Origin: Hyperoodon ampullatus
Lineage: Eukaryota; Chordata; Mammalia; Artiodactyla; Ziphiidae
NCBI GenBank assembly: GCA_949752795.1
Contig: OX457065.1
Coordinates: forward strand, 3,100,001-3,164,000
DNA length: 64,000 nt
Direction: 5' to 3'
The notes below the pieces were generated by a model. The model did no database searches. It had not been told where the DNA came from and saw only the letters and a list, made by a program, of their open reading frames with translations. Below, in pieces: positions 33,401-44,677 of this stretch (position 1 is its first letter; each line of letters begins with the position of its first letter). The translations under genes and the position numbers were made by a program.

Positions 33401-35155
33401 ATCTCTCTGTCTCTGTCTCAGGATACTCACCCTTGGAGCCCAGCCACCATGCTCTGACGATGCCCACGTCACAAGGAGTGGGTGTTACAGCCAACAGCGC
33501 CAGCTAGACGCCAAGGAGGGTTGGAAGCTTCCTTCCAAAGATCGTGCGCGTCCATGGTAGGGGTCCAGGTGGGCGTGACAGAGGGCAGCAGACCCAGCCC
33601 AGAACCAAGGGCTTTTCTCAGGCAGAGACACGCAGGGGTCATCGGGGGGCTCCTAGGGCTGCTGCAAACGGGACCCCCACCCCCGAGGTCAGCCTCCACC
33701 TGGACCTGGAGGGCGGCCTGGGCCTGGGTGTCTGCGGATCACAGGCCGGGATGGCAAGCACTTCAAAGGCAACCTCCCCTGGTGCTGCAGAAATTGCTAG
33801 GCTTCTTGGGACCCACAGAGAAATCTTACCAGAGATGCAAACGAGCCCTTGGCTTCCTTCGGTAGAATGGGACGTGCCTGCTCCGTGCGCACGATGGGAT
33901 TTAAAACATCAACTCTGCCAACCCACGGGTGCGTGCACAGAGGCATGAGGGGCACCTTCCTAAAGACGGCCTCCTGCCAGGGGGAAGGCAGGAGGCCCTG
34001 GCCGGCTGGAGGATGCCTGCCCGGCCTGGAGCAGGGAGAAGGCCCTCTCTCCATGAATCCTCCCTTATCTCCACTCTGGAGATAGGAAACACTGCCTGGC
34101 CTGTCTCCTGCAGGGAGGGGGCTTCCAAACAGCACCCCCCAAGGCCAGCATTTACGGCTCAAACCAACTTCAGGGAGAAGCTGCATACGTGACTTGGGAA
34201 CCCACTTCCAACAAGGCCACAGGGTCCCTGGGGCCTCAAGTGTTCCTGGCTGGAGAGTGACCAGGGCCCCTGATGGAGCCGTCCCCGTCAGCAGCACCCT
34301 GAGGAGCATCCAGACCCAGGCCCTGAGGTGCTCACGACGGTATGAGGCAGTCACTAGGTGGAGCCCCATCTTACAGATGAGAAGACTGAGGTTCAGAGAG
34401 GTGACCTGCCAGGCATGGGCTGGTGTCTGACATCTGAACCAGCTAGGGATCCATGTGCCCCTTTTACAGGCGGGCACACTGAGGTCCGGAGATGGCACAG
34501 AAGAAAGTCAAGGCCACATGGCCTTGTGTTGCAGCGGTAAGAGCTGATGTTCTGAGCAGCTGTTTGATAAAACTTTTTAGTGACCTGGTGTCATGTCAAG
34601 GCTGTGAAGGTCCAGCTTCTAAGCTCAGGCAAACCTTCTAGTGGCCCACCACCCTGCTCTTTCACCCCGGCCCCGCTCCAGCCCACCCCTCTCTCCCAGC
34701 CCACCTGCCAAAGAAGGGCTCCGGGAAGTGAGGGCTGCCCGTCAGCCAGCTGCTGGGTCCACCCCATGTCCAGCATCACTGCAGGCCAGTCCCTGAGCTT
34801 CAGCACAAGGCTGGCTGTGAGGTGGGTGGGAGTGAGCCCCCAGTCAGTACAGGGGGAACTCTGGGCTCGGAGGGCCTGAGGGACCTGCCCAAGGTCACAG
34901 GGCTGAGAGCAGTGCCCAGTGCCTGCAGCCCAGCCTCCCCCAGCCTCTCGGCTGGGAGGGCTCTGCCCTGTGCCCCCAGAAAGGGTTTCTATTCTGAGCA
35001 GCATGGTCTGAAATGACAGAGAAAATGACCCGTTCCCAGGGAAAATGGAGCAGAGAAGCGCCGAGCCCATCCAGAACACAGGAGGCCAAGTGGCCTGTCT
35101 GTTTCTCTAATTCTAACAATTTCCGCTTATTCCCCCAGAGAGGACCTCTGTAATT
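33401..35155. other. Unique stretch with a MIR remnant
   Basis: About 34330-34520 is antisense MIR (CATCTTACAGATGAGAAGAC). Open frames to 233 codons (33797-34498 minus) cross that repeat and have no domain, so I treat them as chance. Confidence 0.45.
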
Positions 35156-35159
35156 CAGC

Positions 35160-35330
35160 CCCGTGGTCAGCAAGCTTATCCAAACATTAAAAGTTAATTT
35201 ACTCTCTGCTTCTCCTGCTTGTTATAACCCGTTTGTGGGCTTTTTTTCCCCAAAAGCACAAGCCCTGCATCCTTGTAAACATAAAACATTTAATTGGCAA
35301 TTCCAAGGCCTGAGCTGGCCGATCACCACT
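35160..35330. promoter_or_regulatory. Possible conserved non-coding element
   Basis: AT-rich, repeat-free text with AACATTAAAAGTTAATTTAC, TGTAAACATAAAACA (forkhead-like) and TTTAATTGGCAATTCC (homeodomain-like). No reading frame. Confidence 0.3.
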
Positions 35331-35579
35331 ATCCCGGGGGCTCTGTGTGGCCCATGGCCACGGCTCAACAACACGTGGGCCCCTCGGAGACCCAGTCTGA
35401 GAACTCGCCCACTGGGGCAAGCAGGGGGCAGGGAGGCGCTAGCCCAGGGTCAGAGGCAAATCCAGCACCTGGCATTTGGTGGGGCGGCTGGAATATTCTG
35501 CAGCCACGGGGACTCCTGTCCTGATGCTCTGGGCAGCACTGGGAAAGGTCCGTGTGCTGACAGGGCAGTGGCACGGTGG

Positions 35580-35745
35580 ATGCTCAGAGACGGACCCTGA
35601 CACAGGCCCTGGTCCTGAATTCGGACTCCAATGCCAGCTGGCTGTGCCCATGTGTTCCTGCACGATCCTGAGCAAGTCCTTCAACTGTCCAAGCCTGTGC
35701 TCCTTGGCCATAAAGCGGGGTGAAGACTAACCATCCCCAGAGCAT
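35580..35745 (+). repeat. MIR SINE, plus strand
   Basis: TCGGACTCCAATGCCAGCTG, CCTGAGCAAGTCCTTCAACT and AAGCGGGGTGAAGAC match a decayed MIR core. Confidence 0.7.
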
Positions 35746-36956
35746 TGTGACGCGAGGAGTATGAAAGCTTAGGCCCCATGCTCCCAGAGTGGGGTTAGTA
35801 TTCTGAAGAAAAGCTGAACCCTGTATTTTCTGCTGCTGGGTAAGAAAAAGCACACTGATGAAAAAACTTACCAGGAGGAAATACACCAAAGTGGTAACAG
35901 CAGGGCTTGGGAAGGCTGATGGGCCGGGTTTTTTTTAGCCTATAGACTTTCTAAACTTTCTGTCGTGATTCTATCCTGCACTGATAATAAAAACATATTG
36001 ACATCAAAATAGTGCATCCGATCATTCACGCAATCAACAGGCACGTGCGCCTGCAGGTGGCCCTGGGAGAGAAGTCCAGTGGAGCAGGTGACCCAGAACA
36101 GACTGAGATCAGCCTCATGTCACAGAAGCTATGGGGTGGGAGGAGGCCCCTGGCCCCGTGCAGGGTGGAAAGGGGTTGGGGAGCAAGAGGACTTCCTGGA
36201 GGAGGTGACACCTGTCCCCTTCTCAGAGAGGGGGAAGACATTTGACGGACCCTTGTGGAGAGGTTCAAGGGTGGACATGGGGGCTTGGGGCTCAGTCCCC
36301 TGCCCCCAGCTGTTATGACTCAGAAAACATGACGTGTCAAATCTCCGTCCCAAGGTGTGGGCCAAGTACCCCGACTTCCTTACGGGGGACACCAGGGGTG
36401 GGGGCCACACACAACCTCTCTACAGTGATGGCCCCTTTGAGCCACGCCCCTCAGGCGGGATGGGCCTGCATGCAACAGCCCAGAGGTGGGCCTCCGAAGC
36501 CTATCTCACAGCGGAGGCCACCGAGGCACGGAGCTCAGGGCCCTGTCCAGGTGGCTCAGGGCACAGCGTGGACCCAGACGTGTGGCCGCCAGCGCTGCTC
36601 GCCGCCCTTCTCCACCTGTTTGCAGGCCGGCCTCTCGGCTCCCTCCCCAACCCCGGGCTGCAGAGGCCAGCCCCGCGGTCAGCCCGCACTTGGGGTGGCC
36701 CCACGCTGTCCGCTCAGGGGTCACCCAGGCTTCCTTTGTCAAAGTCTGCAGTGGCTACTGGAAGAGCTGCCTGCTGCCCCGAGGGGCCTGCTGGCCCAGA
36801 GTGACACCCAGGCCCCTCTGCCCCCAGCCGGCTGCCCTCACAGCCTAGGCAGCAGGGCTGACCACGGCCTCTGAGGGCGTCCTTCCTGCTGCTCAAAGCC
36901 CCCCACAAGACCCCTTTCCCTACAGGTAACTGGACTGACAGCAGAAGCAACCCTGC
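35746..36956. other. GC-rich unique stretch, no gene seen
   Basis: A 210-codon plus frame (36242-36874) overlaps open frames in two other phases. The translation is low-complexity with no recognised domain, as expected from stop-poor GC-rich DNA. Confidence 0.45.
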
Positions 36957-36964
36957 AGAATTCC

Positions 36965-37520
36965 TTCACCCCGGCTTTACTGGGTATAATTGACAAATAA
37001 AATCACATCTACTTAAAGTGCACATGATGATTTGATAAGCGTACATCATGAAATATTTACCACAATCAAATAGACTAACACATCCATGACCTCACAGCTA
37101 GCTTTCTTTTCGGGGGGTTGTGGTGGGAACACTTACAATCTACTCCCTTAGTAACTTTCACGTACACAATATAGTATCGTTAAGTACAGTCACCAGGCTG
37201 GCGCTGTACGCTGGATCATAACTGGAAGTGTGTGCCCTGTGGCCAACATCTCCCCCTTTACCCCACCCCCAACCCCTGGCAACGACCATTCTACTCATCA
37301 AGATTCTTCATGTAAGCGATACCATCCTTCTCCACCCGGCTTATCTCACTCAGCATAACGCCCTCCAGCCTCTTCCGTGGTGTCAGGAATGGCAGGATTT
37401 CCTTCTTTTTATGGCTGAACGGGATTCCCAACAGCCAAACTAAGGAAACAAGCTGAGTATCCTTGCACCAAGAAGATGCGGCACACGGACACAGTGGGGT
37501 GTGACTCAGCCTTATGGAAT
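36965..37520 (-). mobile_element. LINE-1 with a 5' inversion (twin priming)
   Basis: 36965-37420 is minus-strand L1: 3' UTR (GGTATAATTGACAAATAAAA) to ORF2 near the SAIK motif (TTTATGGCTGAAC). 37425-37520 is plus-strand L1 just upstream in the element (CAACAGCCAAACTAAGGAAA to GTGACTCAGCCTTATGG). Outer and inner ends meet at the same L1 position (CAGCC-T/A-TA), the classic inversion structure. GAATTC occurs at 36958 and 37517, a possible short TSD. Confidence 0.8.
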
Positions 37521-39045
37521 TCTCGGTACCCACACCCCTTACCATTAGCGAGCAATCTCCCAAGTTGCTTCAACTGTGAAAGGTCTACACACAGAAGACA
37601 GACGGGCAGGAAATTTCCCCCAATGTTAACAGTGTTTGCTTCATTTAAATGGGGCCCTGCGATGATTATGCTGTTCTATCTGCTTCCCTGGACTCTCCAA
37701 AACTGAAACAATGATCATGCGTCACCTTTGTAACTGCCAACAACAGCTTTTTTAAAAGGACTTGCATCAAAATTCAGGGTTGGGGTCTTTCTCAAACGAG
37801 GCAGTTGAGGTGGTAAACTAAGTCTCCAAGGTCACAGGGCTAGTGTCCGGCAGGGGAAGAACTGAAACCCAGGTGTGTCTGGCTCCTGTCAGGCAGGTGG
37901 TGGGGAGGCAGGGAGAGGCGTCCGGGGAAGCTCTCGCCCCCTCTTGCAAGGATGGGGATGCCTGAGGAGAGACGGTCGAGCGAGAAGAGGGATCAGCATG
38001 GGGGTCCCCGCTTCCAAAGCCAGCCCGACACCTTCACCTGACACCTCACACCTTCCCGCACTGCGTCCCACTGCCTTTATTTCATCTGCTCTTTTCAGTT
38101 ATTGCCTTGCTGTGTGATTCTGGGTGAGTCACTAGACCTCTCTGTGCTTCCATGTCCCTTGTTTCTAAGTTAGAGGTAATGATTTCTTGGGACGATCAAG
38201 GGAGATCATGAGTATGAAAGCTGCAACATGGGCCAGGAAACAGAAGTGTGTGCAGGATGGGGAAACCGAGGCAAGACCGCATCCCACGTCTCCTGAGTCT
38301 CACCTACTGCACCCCTTCAGGAACAAGAAGCCACACTGAACTCACCGGAGGCAGGACCACCTCTGATCATCTCATGTCACCTTCACAGCAGGCCTGCAAG
38401 GTGAGTCAAATCCTTCCCGCTCTGTGGCAGAGGGGACTGGTGGTCCACAAAGAAAGAGAACTCAGCTGGCCCAGGGCACACAGCCAGGAAGGGAGGTGAC
38501 TGGAACTCACCCTCAGGGCCTCCGACCTTCCCTCCGCACCTGCCGACTGCCCCTGTACTCCTGCAGGCGACTTTGCTCTTTTAAAGCTGGGCGGGAGGCC
38601 AGGAGAGGGGACAATGGGAAGGGCTGATTTAAGAGGATTTCACGTGCAAAGGGCAGACCCCCATGGTCACAGGCAGCGCCCCGGACAGAAGCTTTTCTCA
38701 TGATGGTTTAAGACAAAGCTTTCTCTGTAGGGGAAACAGCGTTTTCATTTCCAGGATTACAATAACATGGGATGTGTTCTAAACACCACAGCAAAGCACC
38801 CCCGCTAACTCAGCCTCAACTCCATGCCTCTGTGTTGCCAAGTCAGTTCATTTGTGATCACAAACACTGGCATTCTAGATAGTTTTGCTACATCAAACTC
38901 CTACTGGTAGGACAAATGGAGAAAGAAGGGGGGAATTATTATAGAGCGCTTTAGAAGAAATATTATACTATTTTCCAATCCACAGTGACACTATAGCCAA
39001 CTGGTAGCCAAGTGGTCCCAATAGGAGTCCTGTAACAGACACTGT
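37521..39045. other. Unique stretch with MIR fragments
   Basis: MIR-like pieces lie at about 37790-37880 (minus), 38100-38220 (plus, GATTCTGGGTGAGTCACTAG) and 38340-38510 (minus). No gene is seen. Confidence 0.5.
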
Positions 39046-39046
39046 C

Positions 39047-39145
39047 ACCATCCATCTACCCATCCATCCACCCACCCACCTACCCATGCATCCATCCATC
39101 CATCCATCCATCCATCCATCCACCCATCCATCCACCCACCCATCC
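39047..39145 (+). repeat. (ATCC)n microsatellite
   Basis: About 100 bp of CATC/CACC tetranucleotides immediately before an L1 fragment. Same motif family as the large array at 42.1-42.95 kb. Confidence 0.93.
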
Positions 39146-39149
39146 TATG

Positions 39150-39875
39150 CACAAAAGTCTATGCTAGAACCTCACACCCATTAAGATGGCAACTATCAAA
39201 AACACAGAAAATAACAAGGATGTGGAGACACTGGAACTCTGGTGCTCTGCTGGTGACAATGGAAAATGGTGCAGCCACTGTGAAAAACAGTATGGTGGTT
39301 CCTCAAAAAAAACTGAATATAGAATCACCATTTGATCCAGCAAGTCCGCTTCTGGGGATATGACCAAAAGAATTGAAAACAGGGTCTCAGAGATATCTGT
39401 GCACCCATGTTCACAGCAGCATCATTCATACTAGCCAAGAGGTGGAAACAACTCAAGTGTCGATCAACGTTTTTTTTCCTAAGTGATGACAGATAAACAG
39501 AACGTGGTCTATACATACAATGGAGTATTAGTCACCTTAAAAAATAAGGAAATTCTGACACATGCTATGATATGCACGAAATGTAAGGACATTATGTGAA
39601 ATAAGCCAGTCACAGAAGTGCAAACACTGTATGGCTCCACTTATACGAGGTCCCTAGAGGAGTCAAATCCATAGACGCAGAAAGTAGATGGTGGCTGCCG
39701 GGGCCTGGGGGAGGGGGATGGGAGTTAGTGTTTCATGGGGATAGAGATTCATTTTGGGAAGATGAGAAAGTTCTGGAGATGACGGTGGTGATGGCTGCAC
39801 AAATGTCACTGAACTGCACACTTAAAAGTGGTTCAAGTGGTCAATTTTATGTTATGTGTATTTTATTACACAAAA
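39150..39875 (+). repeat. Old LINE-1 3' end (L1MB-like)
   Basis: ORF2 tail landmarks (AACCTCACACCCATTAAGAT, ATTTGATCCAGCAAGTCCGC, CAATGGAGTATTAGTCACCT) run into the 3' UTR (GTTTCATGGGGATAGAGATT, GAACTGCACACTTAAAAGTG) and finish at TGTATTTTATTACAC. Numerous frame breaks. Confidence 0.9.
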
Positions 39876-39884
39876 AAGCCTGTG

Positions 39885-40060
39885 CTGGATACTTACTGTG
39901 AGGGGAGAAAGAACCCTGTAATGACAGTAATGACCATTTCTGGGAGTGCTCAGGGTGCCAGCCACCGTTCTGAGCGCCGTACCGGGCAATTCCTTGTTTG
40001 TTCCCCACAGTGCCCTGTTAGGTGTGTGCCTTAATTACACCCATCTTACAGGTGCCTTCT
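39885..40060 (-). repeat. MIR-like fragment, minus strand
   Basis: GTAATGACCATTTCTGGGAG, GTGCCAGCCACCGTTCTGAG and ATTACACCCATCTTACAG follow the antisense MIR 3' half. Confidence 0.65.
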
Positions 40061-42140
40061 CTGCCCACCTCCGTGTCCTGCGAGGGTGACTCACACAGAT
40101 GCACCAGCTGGGCTCCCCTGTGCTCTTGTCTGAGCTCTTCTAGCCAATGGGAGGTCCCGGCAGGAGACAGAGGCTGGCCGTCATCCCTCTGGCTCCCCGC
40201 CTGCCGGCCTGCAGCTTTGCCTCCTGCCCTGAGCATGGAGCCCCATCAGGCAGGCCTCTCTTGGAGCTGCAGGGCTCACAGGGCTCCTCTAACACTAGAC
40301 ACGCACACACAGACACAGGAACACGGGTGCCCACACGTGCACACACGCCCTTCAGGCTGACAATAGTAATGGCTCCCTGCTGCCGCTCGTCCCTGGGTGC
40401 TGCACCAGCCCCGCTGGTTTCCTTGACCTTTACTCACGCCTCTGCCGATCATCCCTCGTTAATCCTCCCCGCGAGTGGGCCTCGGTTTCCCCGGCAGCCC
40501 CTCACCCATCTGTTTGCCCACATGCCCAGGACAAATTCCTAGTTAGGGCCTCCACAGACTGCAGAGACCCCTGATCCTATCTGGAGATGCCTGCCCTCCA
40601 GGCCTCCAGGAGACAGGGGTGTGAACAGAGTGCCCGGGACACAGAGAGCGCGCAGGAGTGTAAGGGTCAGTCATCCTGAGAACAAACAGACCTCACTTCA
40701 GCAGCACTTGCTGTGAAAATCAGTTAAGATGCATGGGCCTGATCTGGCAGCTTAGAGTCAAGTCCAGGAACACATTTGCTGAATAACAAAGGATTCCAGT
40801 AAACTGACAGGAAGGAGCTGCCCGTTAGCAGAAGACTGACCTTGGTCACATGGCCCTAAGTCCAAAAATTAACCATCCTTCTTCCCTCCTTCCTTCCTCT
40901 CGTATTTACTCAGCACCCGCCACGTGCCAGGTGTCAGGAATATGCCCATGAACACACAGGGAGTCAGGTGGGCATCTGTAGGGTCTCACCAGGGGCATCC
41001 CCCCGCCCCACGCTCAGCCTTCCCGCCCTGGACCCCTGGTCTGTGTCCAGGCCACACTGATGGTGGAACTGGGCTGCGCCTCGGGGCGGTGCCAGTCCAC
41101 TCCCCCCGCCCACGTGTGAAACCCCTTCCTGGGTGGGTGTTGTCCAGACCTCGGAAGTGAGGGGGTAGGCATTTTCCACCATAATGGGCCACAGTGATAA
41201 GTCCCTGCTGGTCAGGGAAGATTACAACCCAAATAAAGACCAGGCAGGGCCACAGGGAGTGGGTGCCACCTCCTGCATCCCTCACGGCCTCCGGTGTGAC
41301 TATGATAAAGAAAACCCTCGGCAAGCAGCTCGGGCATCAGAGCCAATGCAGCAGAAAGGAACCAGGCATCACAATGAGCCACTGTTCCCACCAGGTCCAC
41401 GGGAATTCCAAGCCGGGAAAGACTAAGGAACAGCGACTGAGCCACGCCTGGGAGGATGCAGTAGCACGTCAGGCTGGACAATCTGCAAAGCCCTCTCAAA
41501 CTATCCTCACATTTCGGCCGCCCCCAACAATCCCAATCTTACCAGACAGGCGCCCTTCTTATCCTTGGCTTACAGTTAAGGAAACCGGGGCTCAGAGAGC
41601 TGAGGAAACTCGCCCAGGCAGCTGGAAGGTAGTGAGAAGCGGCTGAGCTGAGCCTCAGTTTTCTGATCTCCAAAATGGGGACAGTGATGCTTGGCTTTTA
41701 GGAGGTTTGTGAGGACTGCACGGGATGCATGGGCATGAAAGCCCCTTAGCACTGGGCCACTTTGAAGGACCCTTTTCATGCTGTTCTGTGCTGCACACTC
41801 TCCCACTTCCACCCAAGTCACTATTTTTGCACAGAAAATGTCCTCCTGCTCATACTGCCCACTGCCCCCAAGGGGAATCGGGCCACTCCTGTCCTAAACA
41901 GTAAGGATATAGCATTAAGGTGAGACAGCATCTATCTCAAAATGGAGCCACCCTGAAACACTAGGGACTATTCTGTGCCACAAATTCTCCTCCATGTGGG
42001 ATACAGCAGACTCATTCAGCCACTCAGCCCATCAGAACCACCAGACAGGACTATAAACATTCACCTGCACCAAGACTACGAAACTGCTGCCACACAGCTT
42101 AAACATGCCTCCTATTCATACAGGAGATGCTTCCTGGCCA
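40061..42140. other. Unique stretch with MIR remnants
   Basis: About 41540-41635 (minus) and 41640-41755 (plus, CTCAGTTTTCTGATCTCCAA) are adjacent MIR-like pieces in opposite orientation. CA-rich text lies at 40295-40350. No gene is seen. Confidence 0.5.
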
Positions 42141-42141
42141 C

Positions 42142-42953
42142 CCCATCCATCTACCCATCATCCATCCATCCCTCTACCCATCATGCATTCATCCACTCAC
42201 CCATCCATCCATCCATCCATCCACCCATCCATCCATTCACCCGTCCATCTATCCATCCATCCAGTCACTCATCCATCCAACCATCCATTCACCCATCCAT
42301 CCATTCACCGATCTATCCATCCACCCATCCATCCATTCACCCATCCATTCATCCATCCATCCAGTCACTCATCCATGCATCCATCCATGCATCCATCCAT
42401 CCATCCATTCACCCATCCATCAATTCACCGATCTATCCATCCACCCATCCATCCATTCACCCATCCATTCATCCATCCATCCAGTCACTCATCCATCCAT
42501 CCATCCATTCACCCATCCATCCATTCACCGATCTATCCATCCACCCATCCATCCATTCACCCATCCATTCATCCATCCATCCAGTCACTCATCCATCCAT
42601 CCATCCATCCATCCATCCATCCATCCATCCATCCACCAATCCATCCATCCATCCATCTATCCAGTCATCCATCCACCCATTCACCCATCCATCCATTCAC
42701 CCATCCATCCATTCACCCACCCATTCATCCATCCATCCAGTCACTCATCCATGCATCCATCCATGCATGCATGCATGCATGCATGCATGCACCCATCCAT
42801 CCATTCACCGATCCATCCATCCATCCATCCATCTACCCAGTCATCCATCCACCCATTCACCCATCCATCCATTCACCAATCCAACCATCCATCCATCTAT
42901 CCAGTCATCCATCCATCCATCCACCCATTCACCCACCCATCCATCTATCCAGC
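42142..42953 (+). repeat. CATC-family tetranucleotide satellite with higher-order units
   Basis: About 0.8 kb of CATC/CACC/TTCA four-base units. Because the period is four, all plus frames are open and give His-Pro-Ser-Ile repeats; this is not a gene. Landmarks recur at set distances: CCAGTCACTC at 42261, 42361, 42481, 42581 and 42737, and CACCGATCTATCC near 42307, 42427 and 42527, so 100- and 120-bp blocks were amplified as units. A self-complementary ATGC run occupies about 42763-42791. Confidence 0.97.
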
Positions 42954-43159
42954 AACCTATATGCCAAGAACTGTTATGAGGTACTGGGGACCCAGCAGTG
43001 AACAGGACAGAGAAGAATCCCCACCTTGTGGAGCTGTTGGACTCATGGAGGAGAATAATAAACAAGTCAAGACATCAGCACAGCAGTGGAGCACCCAAAG
43101 AAGGGCATGAGGGTGATGTGACGGGGTAAGCTGGGGGCACTATACTCGGCAGGTGAAAG

Positions 43160-44110
43160 ACGAGGACATTTGTACGTCCACAATCCAGCTCATTCCTCCT
43201 CCGCTACCTTCCAATTTTCATGAGCTTCACTATTATTTTTACATCATCCAGGTTATCCAACTCACATTCTGTTCACAACTGGATTTCCCATTCGTTCTGT
43301 ATATATGTGGATTAAATGTCCAGCACCAGTCTTTTCATTTTTATCAGCATCTCCTTTCCTGGATTCTTCATTGTAATTCATCTGCAAACCAAACACATTT
43401 CTCGTTTGCCCATCTTTGAGGAAGTCTGCCTATTGCATTTATATACAAACAACAGCAAGGCTGTGTACATACATTATTCTCTGGGAACACACCCTTTCCC
43501 CCCAGCTCAGAGCCGTGTGGACCTTTCTCCATTCCTCTCTGGCACTGAGTCGGCCGAGGTGAGGCGAGCCTGATACTTCTAGCCTTGTAGGTGACGCTCT
43601 CTTTCTGCCTGGATGCCTGGGGGATTCTACCTTTGGTCTGAACGTGGACACATCTTGGCGTTGAGGATTTGATCAAATGATTCCAGAACATCGACTCAAG
43701 CTGGGCTTGTCCGACCTGCTGGTGCAGCTCTTCCGTTCTCCAGCAGTAAGAACATCACGGGGTGCATCTTCTGTCGGATTGTTAGGACCGTCAGCGATGC
43801 TACAAGCATCACAGGAGTGTTCTTCTGTACCCGCTGCTTCTCCTCTAATTGCTTCTACCTCCTTCTCTCTTTTTTCCAGCGGCATCTGCTCTGGTTGTCT
43901 TTTCTTCCCTTTTTGATGCTTCCTCCATTTCAGCAGTGCTTCCTCTGTTCCTTGCTGCTCCTAATTTATTTAGCTGCTCCTTAAAAATACCACTTTGATC
44001 TTCAATTCTTTTCCTTAGGTCTTCAATCTCCCTTTTCATCTCATTCTGATTTTTTTTCATCTTCTAATTTTTGAGCTCTCCAACTGGAGTTCTTAAGTTG
44101 CTTTATAGCA
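43160..44110 (-). pseudogene. Coiled-coil coding remnant, probable retropseudogene
   Basis: The minus strand carries three consecutive coding-like frames separated by shifts. First (44060-43845): MKKNQNEMKREIEDLRKRIE, then DQSGIFKEQLNKLGAARN and STAEMEEASKREEK, a Glu/Lys-rich heptad-like coiled coil. Second (43885 to about 43740): KREKEVEAIRGEAAGTEEHS, then DGPNNPTEDAP. Third (about 43740-43530): TEELHQQVGQAQLESMFWNH, LIKSSTPRCVHVQTKGRIPQ, SRQKESVTYKARSIRLASP. Codon-like continuity across shifts suggests a decayed protein gene without introns. Poly(A) and TSD are not clear, and I do not recognise the parent. Confidence 0.45.
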
Positions 44111-44186
44111 TGAAACAATTATGAGAAATTTTTATTATGTTCTTTGATTTTTTTTTTGTTTTAATTTTGAGGTGGGATTCTCTTTT

Positions 44187-44410
44187 TTTCTTTTTTCTTT
44201 TTTTTTTTTTTTTTTTTTTACGGTACACGGGCCTCTCACTATTGCGGCCTCTCCCGTTGCAGAGCACAGCTCCGGATGCGCAGGCTCAGCGGCCATGGCT
44301 CACAGGCCTAGCCGCTCCGTGGCATGTGGGATCCTCCCGGACAGGGGCACGAACCCGTGTCCCCTGCATCGGCAGGTGGACTCTCAACCACTGCGCCACC
44401 AGGGAAGCCC
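44187..44410 (-). mobile_element. CHR-2-like SINE, minus strand
   Basis: A long T tract followed by the inverted CHR body ends ACCACCAGGGAAGCCC. TSD GATTCTCTTTT is perfect at 44176-44186 and 44411-44421. A short deletion removes part of the body near 44270 (AGCACAGCTCCGGATGC). Confidence 0.92.
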
Positions 44411-44477
44411 GATTCTCTTTTCTATCATCATATTACAGAAATTTTCAAACAGGGAGAGCAATTAAAAATAGCTTTAG

Positions 44478-44600
44478 GGGACTTCCCTGGTGGTCCAGTG
44501 GTTAAGACTCCACGGCTTCCACTGCAGGGGGCGCAGGTTTGATCCCTGGTCGGGGAAGTTCTGCATGACGCAGGGTGTGGCCAGAAAAAAAAAAAAAAGA
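44478..44600 (+). mobile_element. CHR-1-like SINE
   Basis: GGGGACTTCCCTGGTGGTCC, then GTTTGATCCCTGGTCGGGGA (B-box-like) and an A run after GTGGCCAG. It is preceded by AAAATAGCTTTAG; a near copy (AAAACGGCTTTAG) precedes the next SINE at 44678, so the pair may share a duplicated flank. AGCAATTA at 44457 and 44607 is an alternative TSD. Confidence 0.85.
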
Positions 44601-44677
44601 AAAGAAAGCAATTATTCTAGCAATGGTGAAGAGATACTTAAAAAAAAAAAAAACTGAATAGAAAACGGCTTTAGGGG

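Noticed and set aside
34440..34520. A good acceptor (CCCCTTTTACAG) followed by a GCG|GTAAGA donor
   Set aside because: The acceptor is the antisense MIR text CCATTTTACAG, a common false splice site.
36242..36874. A 210-codon plus-strand frame
   Set aside because: Overlaps equally long frames in other phases; no domain, no splice or promoter context.
42127..43110. A 327-codon open frame rich in His-Pro-Ser-Ile
   Set aside because: It is the translation of a tetranucleotide satellite and is open in all three plus frames.
44137..44465. Open frames over the T-rich SINE region
   Set aside because: They are translations of the inverted CHR SINE; the same peptide strings recur at every CHR copy in the window.
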